NCBI RefSeq assembly: GCF_008831285.2 | Contig: NC_045145.1 | Span: 14,072,802 to 14,136,801 of the forward strand | Source of the DNA: Nymphaea colorata | Taxonomy: Eukaryota; Streptophyta; Magnoliopsida; Nymphaeales; Nymphaeaceae | Length of the DNA stretch: 64,000 nucleotides | Direction: 5' to 3' | In this document: positions 1 to 12,885 of the stretch, one piece after another | Numbering within the stretch: the stretch's first letter is position 1 | Layout of the letters: every line of letters begins with the position of its first letter | The notes under the pieces: generated by a model | What the model saw: only the letters and a program-made list of their open reading frames with translations | Databases searched by the model: none | What the model was told of the DNA's origin: nothing | Translations under genes and position numbers: made by a program

Positions 1-132
1 GAGATTCGGACTGCTGAGGCCCATCAGAAATGGGAGGCTGAGGAAGTCATAGCTGATCTCATGAGGCAACTTCCTGGTAACGTGAAGAAAGTATATTTTG
101 TATGTGGCCATCAAGTTGGAAAAGGAAGCTGA
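1..132 (+). other. possible 3' coding end of an unrecognised gene
   Basis: Frame 1 is open from the window edge to a TGA at 130-132 (43 codons). It is rich in Glu, Ala and Lys, with a helical look (AEAHQKWEAEEVIADLMRQL) and a short tail ending in GHQVGKGS. A second frame stays open from about 98 to 304, but its composition is less protein-like. The piece could be the last exon of a coiled-coil protein cut by the window edge. I do not recognise the family, and chance cannot be excluded at this length. Confidence 0.2.
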
Positions 133-304
133 AAACAGCTTGGCAAAAAAGGCCAATGGGGGTACGGGTTGTGGTGCGGCTCAAATGTGGGGCAGAAAGC
201 TGATCTTCAGAAATTGCAGCCTTTCACTTGAAGTTCTGCAGTTGATTTCCAGGAATGCGATCACTAACTCTTACGTGACTTGGGATCATTTGCCTACTGT
301 TTAG

Positions 305-2430
305 ACTTTTATGACCCTGTTTCCTAAACTTGTGTCGTTTTTTTGGTTGATTTGATTGTTTCATTTGTTGAATAATTCGCATGCAAGCCTGCTGGGGTTT
401 AGGGCTCCATCCCTTTATTTAAAATAAAAGAAAAGCACACAGTTGAACCATTGATTGGATTCTTTAATAATGGGGAGGGGCCCTAACCCCAGCAGCATTG
501 CATTGGAACTAACAAAGAGCATATTTATTATCATTAGAACAAACACTAGGTTATATAAAGTGAAAATGAATTAGGATTTTAGTTATGATCCAAACAAACA
601 AAACTTCAGCTTTACGTTTTATCAAATACACACTTACAACCCAAGTTTCTATGTAACCGGGTTTCATGTAAATCTAAGTTTAAAATGTGTCATCCAAATG
701 AGCAATACGTTATTGGCATAGTTAATGGGATTCCTGAAAGCAACGCCATGCAACAAAACAAACTTTAGACAAAGAATGGTAGTTTCCTTGTAACTATGCA
801 CCTTCTTTTTTCTTTCCCTCAAAAGTGACTTTCCATTCCCTTCCTACCCAGGACGTAGCTAGGTTCTTCACCTAACACAGTACACCAATAGAGTCTTTAG
901 TCTCTCTACATATATATACATGCGAGTAACATGTTCGGGGTCCAAGATGACAAAAATGTCCAAGTTTTTTTTTCATAAAATTACAAAAATGACTGAAACA
1001 CCTTTCACACAATTTGACATGCTTGTCGTGCTCTATAGAAGATGCTCCTGGAAATGGCAGCTTTGGGAAGAGAGAGCATTTTCAAGGAGGATGGAGAACG
1101 AAAGGCACATATATATATGGGAGATGACTTGTAGATGGAACTCTCGAATGAACTCTAGGTGGATCATTCCTTGTCCTTTTGCTTTGCTAGAGGAGAGACT
1201 TTTTTTACATTAATTCTTATAATTAAATCCTTGAGCTTCATAAAAGCCTCGAAGTATTTGAATCACATGGCAACGCTGCTGCATTACTTTGTCTAATTTG
1301 TGTTGTAGCGATCAGGTGATACCTACCTGAATATTGACTCGATCAGCAGACACGTTGAATGACACAGTCATAGGATAGACATGTTCTTGAGACACAATAA
1401 AAAGAGTCGGCCACAGTTGACGGGGTCCAGAGTGTCTCCAAAGTCCGATTGCCCTCGTTTTGGACTAGATTCTATTAAAAGGACCGAAATGTAGCCTTTA
1501 CATGTTAGGATCTCAATTTAACCACAAGACCTGGTTTTGTGCCTGATCCATTTGCCCCTCCGCATGCAATCCATTAACCACATTGGTTTCTACTGGTGAT
1601 AAACCCACACCATTAATGCTCTTTCATCATGTGGATCCAAATTTTGTGTTCAGTATGCTTGATGCTGTGCCAGAAACGGTCGCTGAAGATGCAGCATCGA
1701 TCAGCTTATAGTGACGGTTGTAGGAAAAAATGCACGTAATATCGGGGTGCCTGATCAGGTACATATGTATCACCTAGTTGCATTAAAAGTAAAACATTGC
1801 ATCCAATAAGGGAGTTCACTCAAGTTTAAAAGCAGGAAAACAATAAGAGCTCTGCTGCTTCCTGCCTATAAAGGAGGCAGTCTTGCCCCGCAAAATTTGA
1901 TATGGGGTCTTAGACCGAAGGGAAATCAGTTCGCTCTTTGATTAAGTCACCCAACAAGATTAACAATATGGTCACAACAAAGCTGCTGCATCAATTACAG
2001 CACACGCGTATTGCGCTTGGGCTCTGATACCGAGGAGAAGACCGACAGGGCTGGTCAGGCATTGCGTGTCGTCGTCTCGTCCGATGCACCATTTCGGGTC
2101 TCAGCTGCAATTGGGATGATGTTCCATTTGCTAATTCGACTTCTTGCTTTTTGGGCCTACATTAACACTCAGTTCAAGGGAAAGGTCTCAGATCACACTG
2201 TAAACAAATTTATGACTCAAGAATTAATTGTCGGCCATTATTATGATCTTCGATTCATCTGTCGAACCACGTGACGACCAGACCAACGTGGGTCATGCAC
2301 AAAAACCAAAACAGCTGCATGAGCAATCCCAATCTGATCTGACCCAGATTAACTGAGTTCAACTCTTTAAGCCCATGGACCCGGAAACTGCCACAGAAAG
2401 ATAGACAGGATAAAAGTTTAGAAACTGTAC
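305..2430. other. intergenic, no gene seen
   Basis: AT-rich spacer between the possible gene end at the left edge and the MATE gene. Short open frames at 920-1213 and 2011-2274 resemble no family and have no splice context. A minus-strand match to a tRNA-iMet primer-binding site lies at 2021-2031 (see findings). The short last exon expected for the MATE gene was searched for here on the minus strand and not recognised. Confidence 0.5.
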
Positions 2431-5400
2431 CTCCTTCTCCCAATCACAGCGGATTACGATAATTCCCAGTATTAGTGTCTGCACAGCTGTTCCTCCAATC
2501 ATTCCACTCCAAAGTCCCTAAACAACGTTCCCAAAGTTGAGAGATTTCCCAAAGGCAGAATTTCAAAAGAAAGTGAGACGCATATGTAGATGCGCACCAG
2601 GACGCTGAGATCCAGAACCCAACAAAGCACAGCACCAACAGGAACCCCAACCAAGTAGTAGCATCCTATATTTATGTAGGCGACGAAGGCCTGCCATCCT
2701 GAACCCACTGCCACGCCTGTAAACAAGGAAGAAGAAGATGGCGCAACTTTTAGGGCCCATTAATTTGGCTACCAAATGTTTGTGGGAATTCACCTGAAAG
2801 GACAGGCTGAATGCTGTTGAGAAGAATGGTGAAAGCTAGTAATATGGCCAACTTTGACGCAGCTTGGAGAACCTCTGTGCTTGAGGTGAAGACGAGAAAA
2901 AATTCGTTGTGCAGTACAATTATGAGAATCCAGAAGATTATTCCGACGACCATCGACGTCGTTGCGGAGACAATGGTTGCAAACTTTGCTCCCTTCGCAT
3001 TGCCGGCTCCGAGCTCGACGCTCACTCTAACTCTGCACGGTTTACCCACTTCATGATTGTGCAACTAGAAACGATCTAAATCAAAATATTCATTTTGGGA
3101 ACAGCGTAGTTATCTAGGAGTAATGCTAAAAATGACATACTTCTCCACTGATTTGCTCCTGATGACTGGTTAAGGGGTGACAGGGCCGGTCATACTTCAG
3201 TGAGAATAAAATATCTACCTTTTTCTTCATACGATGGGAGAAAAAATTTGGTATCGTCAAACATATCATGTCAGGCATTCGTGACTTTAAAAAACCACGA
3301 AACAGAAGAGATTTTTCAGAAACTTCTTGAAGAATATTGAAAAAAAAGCAAAAAAGGAAAGAATCCTTCTTCGTCCTTTTGTTTCTAAAGTGAAACAGTA
3401 AGAAAATTCACTGGTTTTGGTTTTAAAGTCATGGCTGATAAAGTGGAAATGGATCGGTGGTCAACACATGGTAGGTCCCATCTTAATCCCTAATTGCCTA
3501 AAGTGAGATCATGTCTGAAAGATAAAAATTGAAAAATGATGCCGTTGGGGCGACGTGGAATTATTGTTCTGAAACTGCAACTGGTTGGCCTCACATTGAT
3601 GAATTTTCTAATTGTGTAGATCACGTGCAACGCAGAACAGTAGTTGCTCGTGGCCCCAACTGCATCAATGTTTATTCTTTCAGTCATGATCTCTCTCTCT
3701 CTCTTTTATGAAACCCTCAAATGAAGGCTTCTGGCTAGTGACCAACATCTTGACAAAGTAAGGGCGTTTTGGTTTCTGAAATAAACTAGTCTGAACTCGT
3801 GAAAGAGATGCATGACCTTTCTCTATGCCTATCTCACGATAATAAATTTTTCATTCCCCGTTAAGTGCCATATGACCGGACAAAGGAAAATGCAGATACG
3901 TACCCTGTTGCAGCCAAGAACGCTATAGGAATCATATACTCCCAGCCATTGATATTCATGCTGTTCGAAAACCAAGGAACGTAGACTAATGTATCACAGA
4001 GACGAAAAATAAGAACAAAAATGCTCATTAATCGATGGCAAAATTTGAGAACAGAGATCAATTGCCTAACCATATAGAGAGTGCATCAACCGCAATCTCT
4101 GGATTCTTCACATTTCCGGCCAGCAAGACCAAGATTCTGTAGTACCAATACTCCAAACTACAGAAAAACATGAAGACGAAAAATTATCATGACTCGGCAT
4201 CGCTGTGCGTGACAGACATAGGGAGAGGGAGAGCAAACCATATCATGACCCCTGAAGCAATGGACAGCTTGAGGAACTCCCAGAGACCTGCAAATGCTTC
4301 CATTGAGAAACCTGACCATGTTTGAGGGCACCCACCGCACACGACGTAGAGAAGAAGTCCCAGAGCTGGCAACCACCACCCTATGTTAAGGCTCACCGCG
4401 GCTCCGACAAGCCCAAGGTCGAGATAGTCAATGAAAAGCCAGCTCAAGACACAATGGACGGAAAACCCAATGGCAGTAACCCAAGCGATCACGAGGTTCT
4501 TCATCTGACACTGGAGGAATCTTTGCAGCGGGAACAAGAAGACGAAGGCAAAATGCTGAGGAATGAACCAGATGGCCAAAGATCCCGACAGCTCCGCTAT
4601 AGCGGTGGTTTGTCCAAGGAATTTCAGGATGGGAGTTGCAAAGATGTACATTGGTAACAGAATGACGGCGAAGATGAACATGATGATGAAAGAACGTTGC
4701 AGATAGACACCTAGCATGGAGAATTTCCGAGCACCAAATGCTTGACCGCATAGTGTCTCCAGCGCAGATGCCATGCCCAACTGTCAAAATTTTAACATTC
4801 ATCCTGTTATTCATATTTGCCGCACTCCGTTTGCGAAAGGGGCATATGTGAAGATTCGATGTGGATTTGATGATGTCTTCGACCTGGGCTATTTTGGCTG
4901 TTGGATTTGAGAGTTAAGACTGGAGATGGGTGCCAAGCCCATTTTCAACTAAATTTTGTGGAAACTACACTGTTGACCGTTCTGCTTCCTGTTCATATGA
5001 TTAAACCTCGAAATCCAAATAAAAATCGCCTACTAGTCTATACCAAAGTAGCTTAGAAATTTGCAACTCGGGAGCTGAGGTGAACAAGAAGAATGAAATA
5101 AGCCGTGAAAGATGACCAAAGTTCGGGGCAATTCAATGAAGACAGCAGTAGTGGAGGCATTTGTGGGTTGACCAACCATCTATATTAGTGTTTCATTTGA
5201 CATTCGCTTAGTTTTTTTTTTAATTAAGGATGACTGCTTTTTAAAAGAAGCTATGCCTCATCTTTATGACATTTTTCTTTGGGTTCAAAAACCATGTTTT
5301 AGAACCTTTTACAATTTAATCCAAATAAAAAATATATTGGAATGTGACAGTAACTACTTCAAAATTCAAACATAATACTCTTCCGCTCAATACACTACCA

Positions 5401-5822
5401 CTCTTCCAAATTATTTATACACAAAATACACTTTGAGTTGAAGTATTAGTGCCCTTTAATCAGAAACTTTTGACTCTGCAGAAATACTATTTGGTCGACT
5501 GGCAGTTCAAACTCTGTTGTGATTCTTGAAAAACACCACTCTGTTTCTCACTGCTGGAAAGGCAGAGTGGAACTAAGGTCATGACGTCCGTCGATGTTGG
5601 CATGGAAAGCCACTACACGAGAGAAAATTTCGTAACAAGTTCTTCCTAATGACAAAAAGGAATCCGCACCGCATTCTATTTTATGCTCTACGATTACCTA
5701 GCAGCGGGGAAGATTAGAAGACCACTGTCAATCTCCTTGTATTTTGAAGTGAAAACCGACTCCATTTTCGAGCAACGTAGCAAAGCAGAGTGACTAGTCT
5801 ATAGTGGGCGACGTGCACTATA

Positions 5823-5864
<42 letters not shown>

Positions 5865-6114
5865 CCATCAAGCCGAAATTGAAGCCAACAATGACGGTGC
5901 TGGCAATGGAGACGGCGGCGAGATCCAAGTCTCCAAGATGACCAACGAAGGCCTGAGTGACGACGTTCATCCCGTACGTTGCGAGCCTTGTGAACATGGC
6001 CGGCCCTGCTATTCTCCACAGCTTCTTGGACTCGACCAGCGTCCTGTGCAGCAGAGGCACTTCCTCCTTCTGCGCCCCATTCCCATCTAGCAGCGGCACG
6101 CTCATTTCCGCCAT
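2431..6114 (-). CDS. DTX27: MATE efflux carrier, DETOXIFICATION 27-like
   Basis: Proton-coupled multidrug and toxin extrusion (MATE) transporter, a 12-helix membrane protein of the plasma or vacuolar membrane. Minus-strand exons are 6114-5866, 4780-4239, 4157-4071, 3960-3904, 3032-2794, 2716-2598 and 2517-2431. All junctions are GT-AG and the phases join to 460 codons, against about 490 usual. The ATG at 6114 begins MAEMSVPLL. Family hallmarks are [78 protein letters not shown] and [18 protein letters not shown]. The usual VRVSNELGAG motif reads [10 protein letters not shown]. The last recognisable exon ends in DWEKE before a possible donor (GAG|GTACAG). The expected small exon ending near a KW motif was not found; if unspliced, the frame runs on to a TGA about 2360. 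Exon structure and family are seen directly. The DTX27 match and the unknown substrate are from family knowledge. Confidence 0.88.
5828..5861. repeat. (AG)17 microsatellite beside a splice donor
   Basis: Uninterrupted AG repeat. On the minus (coding) strand it is a CT tract starting four bases after the end of exon 1 of the MATE gene, so intron 1 opens GTAC followed by the tract. Confidence 0.95.
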
Positions 6115-6780
6115 CTCTCCTTCAGCGCTCCTCGGAAAGGGCGTCTCAGTAAAAGAGAGGAGAGGAGGACGACACGAGAGACGGTTGGAGTCCAGAAGAG
6201 AGTGAAGGAAAGCATGTGTGGAACGGCACCTCGTTCCACTTCATCGTTGAAGGTATTGACTGTTAGGTGGGCGATCGGGGTGGTGCTTTGTGGATTTGGG
6301 CATAATGCATGTAATAGCTACTTTTTCGGGATTGCGTCCCGGCATGTTGGTGTACATTAGCCCGGAGCACATATCATTTAGTTAAGGATCACTTTCAACG
6401 TGATTCGGAGTTTCAAGAACAATTAGGCAAAGAGAAGGAGAGAAAAAGTGGAGAGCAGGATCTGTCATTGAAGTGGGTTGCATTGTAGATCAGGCCCCAT
6501 AGAGTAACTTAGCATATCATATCCAAGTCTGTTGAGATCCAGATCAGTGATGCCCGGCGATAGATCTAAGTCCGAGATGCCAATTCAAGATGGGCGTCAA
6601 TCAGGAGAATCTCAACAAGTTGCCAATTTAGAGAAACCAGCTGCTACTCTAGATACTGAAGCAAGGGTTGAATCATGTAATGACAGTATTCATTAATGTA
6701 AGTTACTCACTGAAAAGGAGGAGAGAATCTCTGTTCCATATGACACGGCTGTAGCTGTAGCTTGACTTCTTTATTAGTGG

Positions 6781-6816
<36 letters not shown>

Positions 6817-8627
6817 GGTTAATTTTGATGTTAGTGGATTGGTTCCAATCGAACCTCTATCAAATCACATGGGATCTAGATCTCATAATAAAGCAGTCCT
6901 GTTCAGATATTGTTTGATTTGTAATGTTTCAAGTCGGACCCATATCCATCTTGAGTTTCTGCTACTATCTGCAAATTTTGGGTTCAAAAGATAGGGAAGT
7001 AATAGTTATTAATTTGACATGGCTAGACCAGGCTTCTGTCCTTATCACGACTTTTTTTATTTGGGTTTTCCGATGCACGGTAAACGGCAGCAATAGAAGC
7101 TGGATTGATTTGGTTCTGACTCCAATGGAGTCATATTTCGGGCGTGCTTGGAACTTATCAAAGCTTTATTCTCCTTTATTGGCGAACTTCAACTTTTGTT
7201 CAGTTACAGTTGAGAATGAGAAACTAATCCGTAACTTTTTAGTAGAAATTGTAGCTAGTTGACCGACCAATGGCCCCCAACACAAAGAGACTGTTTTGAT
7301 GCCCAAAAGGACCTAGCCTTTCAATTGCATGCTGCTACCTTCACAGCCAAATCGGATGTCAAAGGATCCAATTTGGATCGGATACCCGACCTAATTATTT
7401 AAAAAAAAAATGTATATGAAAAAAATAATATATGTTTAAGAAATCAGATAATATTCAAATACAGGGAATGACATCCAAATTGGCCGATTCAGTTTTCCAT
7501 AAACGTCCATTTGGATTCAGATTCAAATTCAAATCCAAATAAAAGTAATACATCCAATTGGAAGTTAGCTAGTTAGTAACATATCAAAATGTAGTTCGAA
7601 ATTGTTTATGTATTTAAAGTTGGATTTGGATTGTAAGTTTATGAATCGGATTCGGGTAGGTTATAGACTTTTCTTAATTGGTTCAAATCTGAATTTTGAT
7701 CCGAATACGTAAATAACCAATAAACCGGATGTGGTGAAAGAAAACATGGGGCATCTCTCATTTGAATACCATCCCATTGACATCCTTGTAGCCAAATGAA
7801 TGTAATTGACATCTTCAGCCAGCCAGCCAGCCAGAGAGAAGGTGATGATCGTCTTCCCCTTACCTTGGGCACAAAAGGCACCAAAATTAAGGATTTGAAG
7901 TCTAGCGGTAGCGCACCCATACCTGATGGTAGGTTTTTAGGTAGCTAGGTTTCAAACCGACAGCTTGCCTTACAACTGTGTAACAACACTACGTTAATTG
8001 TCTTTTAATTAAAATTATTTACGTTTTTTTACAAACTCAATCATATAAATGGATACGAAATGCCAAAAGCAGAAAATCTAAAAAGGGAGAGAATACAATA
8101 TGGAAACGAGATGTTATAGTGGTAATTAATAATAACTCGACAACATTTTGCTTTTCATTTTAAAGTAGGATTTTTCCTACCGGCACGCTTTCTAATCTTC
8201 TGACTCTATCGGTAAGATGCTAGTTTTGGGAAAAGAAATTAAAAAACCACCAGATGGGCGCTTGTATTTGAGAAGTGAACGGCGGACTTACATATACATA
8301 ACATATACATATGCTTGGAACCTCTTACTGGTGGTAGTGAAATCATTTTTTGGCATTGTAAGTCCATTCTGTTTGGATGATCACAGAAGTTATTAATTGT
8401 TTTGCATCCTATGAAAATAGCAAATTGAGTAATTTCTTGGTTTTGAAATTTCTGATACTCGGCAACTCGTGTATAGGCAAAGGGACCGAACCAGAACGGT
8501 CCCGATCTAGACATGCGAACTTCTACGGCATGGGAACGTCAACCACACTAAAGCGAAACTTTATGGTAGTTAAGATTAAAGTTGAGAGGAGATGTGACGT
8601 TATCGCGATAAATTGTTTACTAATGGG
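6115..8627. other. intergenic: MATE 5' region and degenerate repeats
   Basis: The upstream region of the MATE gene. It holds a second AG microsatellite at about 6784-6812. At about 7360-7720 there is a patch of diverged ATCCAAAT/ATCCGAAT-like words in both orientations (for example GATCCAATTTGGATCGGATA near 7367 and GAATCGGATTCGGGTA near 7642), typical of an old non-autonomous repeat. The open frame at 6924-7262 has no recognisable domain or splice context. No gene seen. Confidence 0.5.
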
Positions 8628-8655
8628 TTTTTTTTTTTTTTTTTGGTACAAAGGA

Positions 8656-8670
8656 GCGGTTTAGAACCGC
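8656..8670 (-). repeat. LINE 3'UTR stem-loop
   Basis: Perfect 6-bp stem (GCGGTT/AACCGC) with a three-base loop, 12 bases inside the poly(A) junction. Some plant and animal LINEs carry a 3' stem-loop recognised by their own reverse transcriptase; a role here is inferred from position alone. Confidence 0.6.
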
Positions 8671-8692
8671 ATTAACTAATTATAGCACGAGA

Positions 8693-11600
8693 TCAAGCTA
8701 CACTAATTAGATCTACATCAATCAATCGATGCAAATGACCAGGTGAATTGGTAAGAATAGTCATTCCAAAAGATCTTTGAACAGCCCATGAGGCAAGAAA
8801 ATTCGCATACATATTAGTTTCTCTGTACGTATGACATAAGACACACTCTCAATTACGTCTCAGCAACTCTTGACACTGTTTCACTATCTGGAATAAAGGA
8901 TCACGAGGTTGCAGGTCCTTTAGAACTTTGTTCACAGCTAACAAGGAATCTGATTCAACAATAGCTTTACAAAAGCCACGCTCCCAAGCCAATTTCAAAC
9001 CATGAAAAATAGCAATAAGTTCAGCCTTAGTTATATGACCATAACCCGCATGACAAGTGAAGCTAAATAACCATTCTCCATTATCATTGCGAAATAAACC
9101 ACTAGCCGCTAAGTCTCCTGGATTTGTTCTAGCAACCGCATCAACATTTAACTTAACAAAACCCAAGGGAGGTGACATCCATGCAATGAACGTTTGAACT
9201 TTTCTTTAGGATAATCGAAATTGGGCCATATGGTTTCTGAACTCCCCAATAAAAGCAGCTATGTGAAATAAAACATCATCAGGCCAAGAAAAACTTTCTT
9301 CCAATACAACTCGATTTCGCCACTACCAAATATGTCAACAAGCGAAGCAAAAGAAAATAGACCAAAGAATCATATTGTTAACCAAAAAGCGATGCCTAGA
9401 AATATTATTCTTCAGCCAAACATCCAAAGTAACTGTATTAAACTCCAACAATTGGAATCATATTGTTAACCAAAAAGCGATGCCTAGAAATATTATTCCT
9501 CAGCCAAACCTCCAAAATAGCTGTATTAAACTCCAACAATTTAGCCTCATGAAGATAACCAGCCCATATAACTTGAGAAGAACTACAATCTCGAAGGACA
9601 TGCAAAGTATTTTCCTCAAGAGCACCACACTGAGGACAAACTGCAGTAGCCAAAATATTCCGATGTACACAAGCAGATCTAGTAAGAAGATGATTATGAA
9701 ATAATAACCAAATAAAGAACTTAACCTGAGGGGGAATATCTAGTTTCCACAGTTTAGACCAGATGCCATGTTTGTGAACACCAACAGTAAGCAATCTATA
9801 AGCATAAGAAACAGAGAAGTTGCCATCAGTTGAAGCTTGCCAAAAATTTTTATCGTGCTCATCCTGTTGAAGTTGCACAAATGAAAATTGTTTCCTAATA
9901 TCAGTCGGCAAAAATGTTAACAACTGTTCACTCCAATTGTTATTACAAACATAGTCCTTAACATGTTTAACATTACAACACTAAAAGAAGGACTTATCCC
10001 CCAACCATTTATCTTTCCAAAACAAGGTTGTTGATCCATCACCTACAATTCAAGCACAACCTTGAGAAATAAGAGATTTGGTTGAGATTATACTCCGTCA
10101 AATGTGAGAAGCATTATGTGGTATACGAGCTTGAAGAAAAGAACATTGTTTCAAATACTTGGATCGCAAAACTCGAGCCCATAGACCTTCATCCCCATCT
10201 TCCAATTGCCACCATAGCTTGACAAGCAAAGCTTTGTTCATATTAGCAGACTTACAAATACCAAGCCCTCCTTTATCTTTTGCACGACACACAATGTCCC
10301 AATTAAGCAAATGAACTTTTTTTTTCTCTGCCGTTGATCCCCAAAGAAAATCTCTATTCAAAGTATCAATTTTGTTAGTAACCGAAACTGGCAATTTAGT
10401 AGTTTACATAGTATAAACTACAATGGAACTAGTCACAAATTGTACTAAGGTGGCACGGCCAGCTAAAGAGAGTCGGGAAGCCTTCCAAAAAGACAATCGC
10501 TTGCGAACCTTATCAAGAAGTTGAGAATAAGTATTTCTACTAACACGATTGATATGTAGTGGCACCCTTAAATAATGGCCAAGATCAGTGCAGTGATGCA
10601 TACTGGAGCTCTCTTGAATACTTTGAACAACATCTTCATGAATATTAGGGGAAGTATAAAATAGAGATTTAGATAAATTCACATTCTGCCGAGAAAATGA
10701 GCAAAATTTATTAAGACAGTCCATCATAGTCTTACACTGCTCCACTGTAGCCTCACCCATAAAAATCAAATCATCAGCAACGAAAATATATGACAAACAA
10801 GGAAAATATGGCACAAACAAGGACCACTTCGAGACAGAGAAATAGGTTTCCAAGCACCATCACAAGTCGAAGTAACAAAAATATCAAAAAGTTTTTGTAA
10901 ACATAATACAAAAAAGATAAGGTGAAAGAGCGTCACCCTGTCTTAATCCTCTAGAAGGTTTAAAATAACTAGTCAATTCCTCATTCCAAAGAACATTCAT
11001 CTCAGTGGAAGTAACACAAAACATGATCAAAGATACCATCTCAAATGACAAACCAATATCCATAACAACCGAACGGAGAAAGTCCCAATCCACCCGATCA
11101 TATGCCTTTTCCAAATCAATTTTTGGTATCATACCACCGGATTTGCTTTTCTTATGTCGAAGAGAATGAAGAGTCTCTTGAACCACAATAATATTGTCAG
11201 AAGTTCCTCTTACTGGAATAAAACTACTCTGAGTTGGAGAAATTAAATTCCCTAAGGTCGAAGCCTAATAACAATCAATTTAGAAAGTAGCTTAACAATA
11301 ACATTACATGGAGATATAGGCCGAAATTGAGAAACTGATTTCGGGATTTCAACTTTAGGAATGAGAACAATCAAAATTTGGCATAAAATAGCATCAAATT
11401 TGCCAGTTAAGAAAGCATCTTGAACAAATTTGCAAATAGAGGATTTAACTACTTCCCAATTAGCAATGTAGAATCCAGCATGAAAACCATCAGGTCCAGG
11501 TGCCTTAAAAGGGGCCATAGATTTTAAAGTCTTAAAAATCTCTTATTCCTGTGGAACATGGGACAAATTAAACACATGTTGATCCCCCAGTGGTACACTA

Positions 11601-12850
11601 GTTTTTGGACAATTAGATTCAAAACTATTATCAACAGGTTCTGCAGAATATACTTTATGAAAGTAAGAAATAACCAATTGCTTGATAAGGTCAAGATCCA
11701 AAATCCAATCACCATGTTCTTCTTTTAAGGACAAAATTCTATTTCTATTACTCCGAATAATTGTAGTGGTGTGAAAAAACTTTGTATTTCGATCACTAAA
11801 TTGCACCCAATTCGAATGAGACTTCTGAAACCACATCATCTCCTCTTGTGCCAAAGTAGTATTATATTCTGTAGATAATGGTTTTTCTAAGTTATATAGA
11901 AAATGATGAGGCCTAGTTTCCAAGGCTTGTTGAACACCACCAAGCCTAGCTAATAAATGTTGTTTCCTTTGAAAGATATTACAAAAAATAGTATGATTCC
12001 ATGGTTTGAAAGTGGATTGAAGCGAGGTTAGCAAATCATGCAAAGACAAATCATCCTTCCAAGACGAATGTAAAACCATGTCAAAATCAGAATGGTATCG
12101 CCAAACCATCTCAAAATGAAACGGACGAACAACATGATTAATAAGCATAACTGGCTTTAAAGAAACAAGAACATGACAATGGTCACTATGAGCACGAAGA
12201 AGATTCAGAACAGAAGCATCAGAAAAACAATGTCGCCACTCCCAATTGCACAAGGCCCTATCAAGTTTCTTAATTAAGAACGGTGGTTCTTGGTTATTGG
12301 TCCAAGTAAACCGACAACCTCCTGCATCAAGTGAAATTAATTGTCGTTGGTCAATGACATCATGAAATTGTTGCATTCTACGCACAGACTCTACTGCATC
12401 TCCTTGTTTCTCATTAGCAAACAAAATTTGATTAAAATCCCCTAGTAAAAGCCACGGCATATTGTCAAAAGCTGAATAAGTATAAAGATAATTCCGAAAC
12501 AATTCCCTAATAGAATGAGTAGGACTAGCATAAACAGTTGTGAGCACCCACTGGAAACCTTTCCCATCAGTAATAATAAGAGAAATAAATTGGTCATCCT
12601 TATCAACAACACGAATATGTCCAGTAGAAAATTTCCACATAACCCAAATGCCTCCTGAAAAACCTCTAGCATCAACTTTAGTGTGCCCATCAAAACTGAA
12701 CCTACGAATAGTGTCATCCGCCTTAGTAGCACTGACTCGTGGCTCAACTATAATCATGACCTCAATCTGATGGATGCGAGTCAATTCCTTAGCATTACGA
12801 TGAAATGCAGGATTTGCTGCACCCCTACAATTCCAAAAGAGCACAAACAT
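8693..12850 (-). pseudogene. LINE ORF2: endonuclease, reverse transcriptase, RNase H (decayed)
   Basis: Starts at the ATG at 12850 (MFVLFWNCRG). The apurinic endonuclease domain shows FWNCRG, IIVEPR, LLGDFNQIL and AHSDHCHVLV. The reverse transcriptase shows APGPDGFHAGFY, FRPIS, LEKAYDRVDWDFL, RGLRQGDALSPYLF and FVADDLIF. A zf-RVT region follows (9.4-9.9 kb), then RNase H with KLNVDA, TKAELIA and VESDSL, ending at a TGA at 8693. In-frame stops lie at 11543, 10404, 10098, 10050, 9981 and 8849. A frameshift lies near 11255, and a compensating pair near 10900 and 10800. An 88-bp tandem duplication at 9367-9541 also shifts the frame. The RT catalytic box reads VADD, where F/Y-ADD is usual, and the last RNase H Asp reads Asn (ANFLA). 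Confidence 0.92.
9367..9541. repeat. 88-bp tandem duplication inside the LINE
   Basis: The segment starting GAATCATATTGTTAACC at 9367 recurs at 9455 with a few substitutions (for example ATTCTTCAG against ATTCCTCAG); both copies end in CAACAATT. The unit is not a multiple of three, so it disrupts ORF2 between zf-RVT and RNase H. Confidence 0.9.
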
Positions 12851-12885
12851 TGAAGAGAATAAGATAATTTTTATTTTTTTTCTCT

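Noticed and set aside
2389-2430. A 42-base intron joining MATE exon 7 to a final FPGPWA exon
   Set aside because: Too short for a plant intron and the product does not resemble MATE C-termini.
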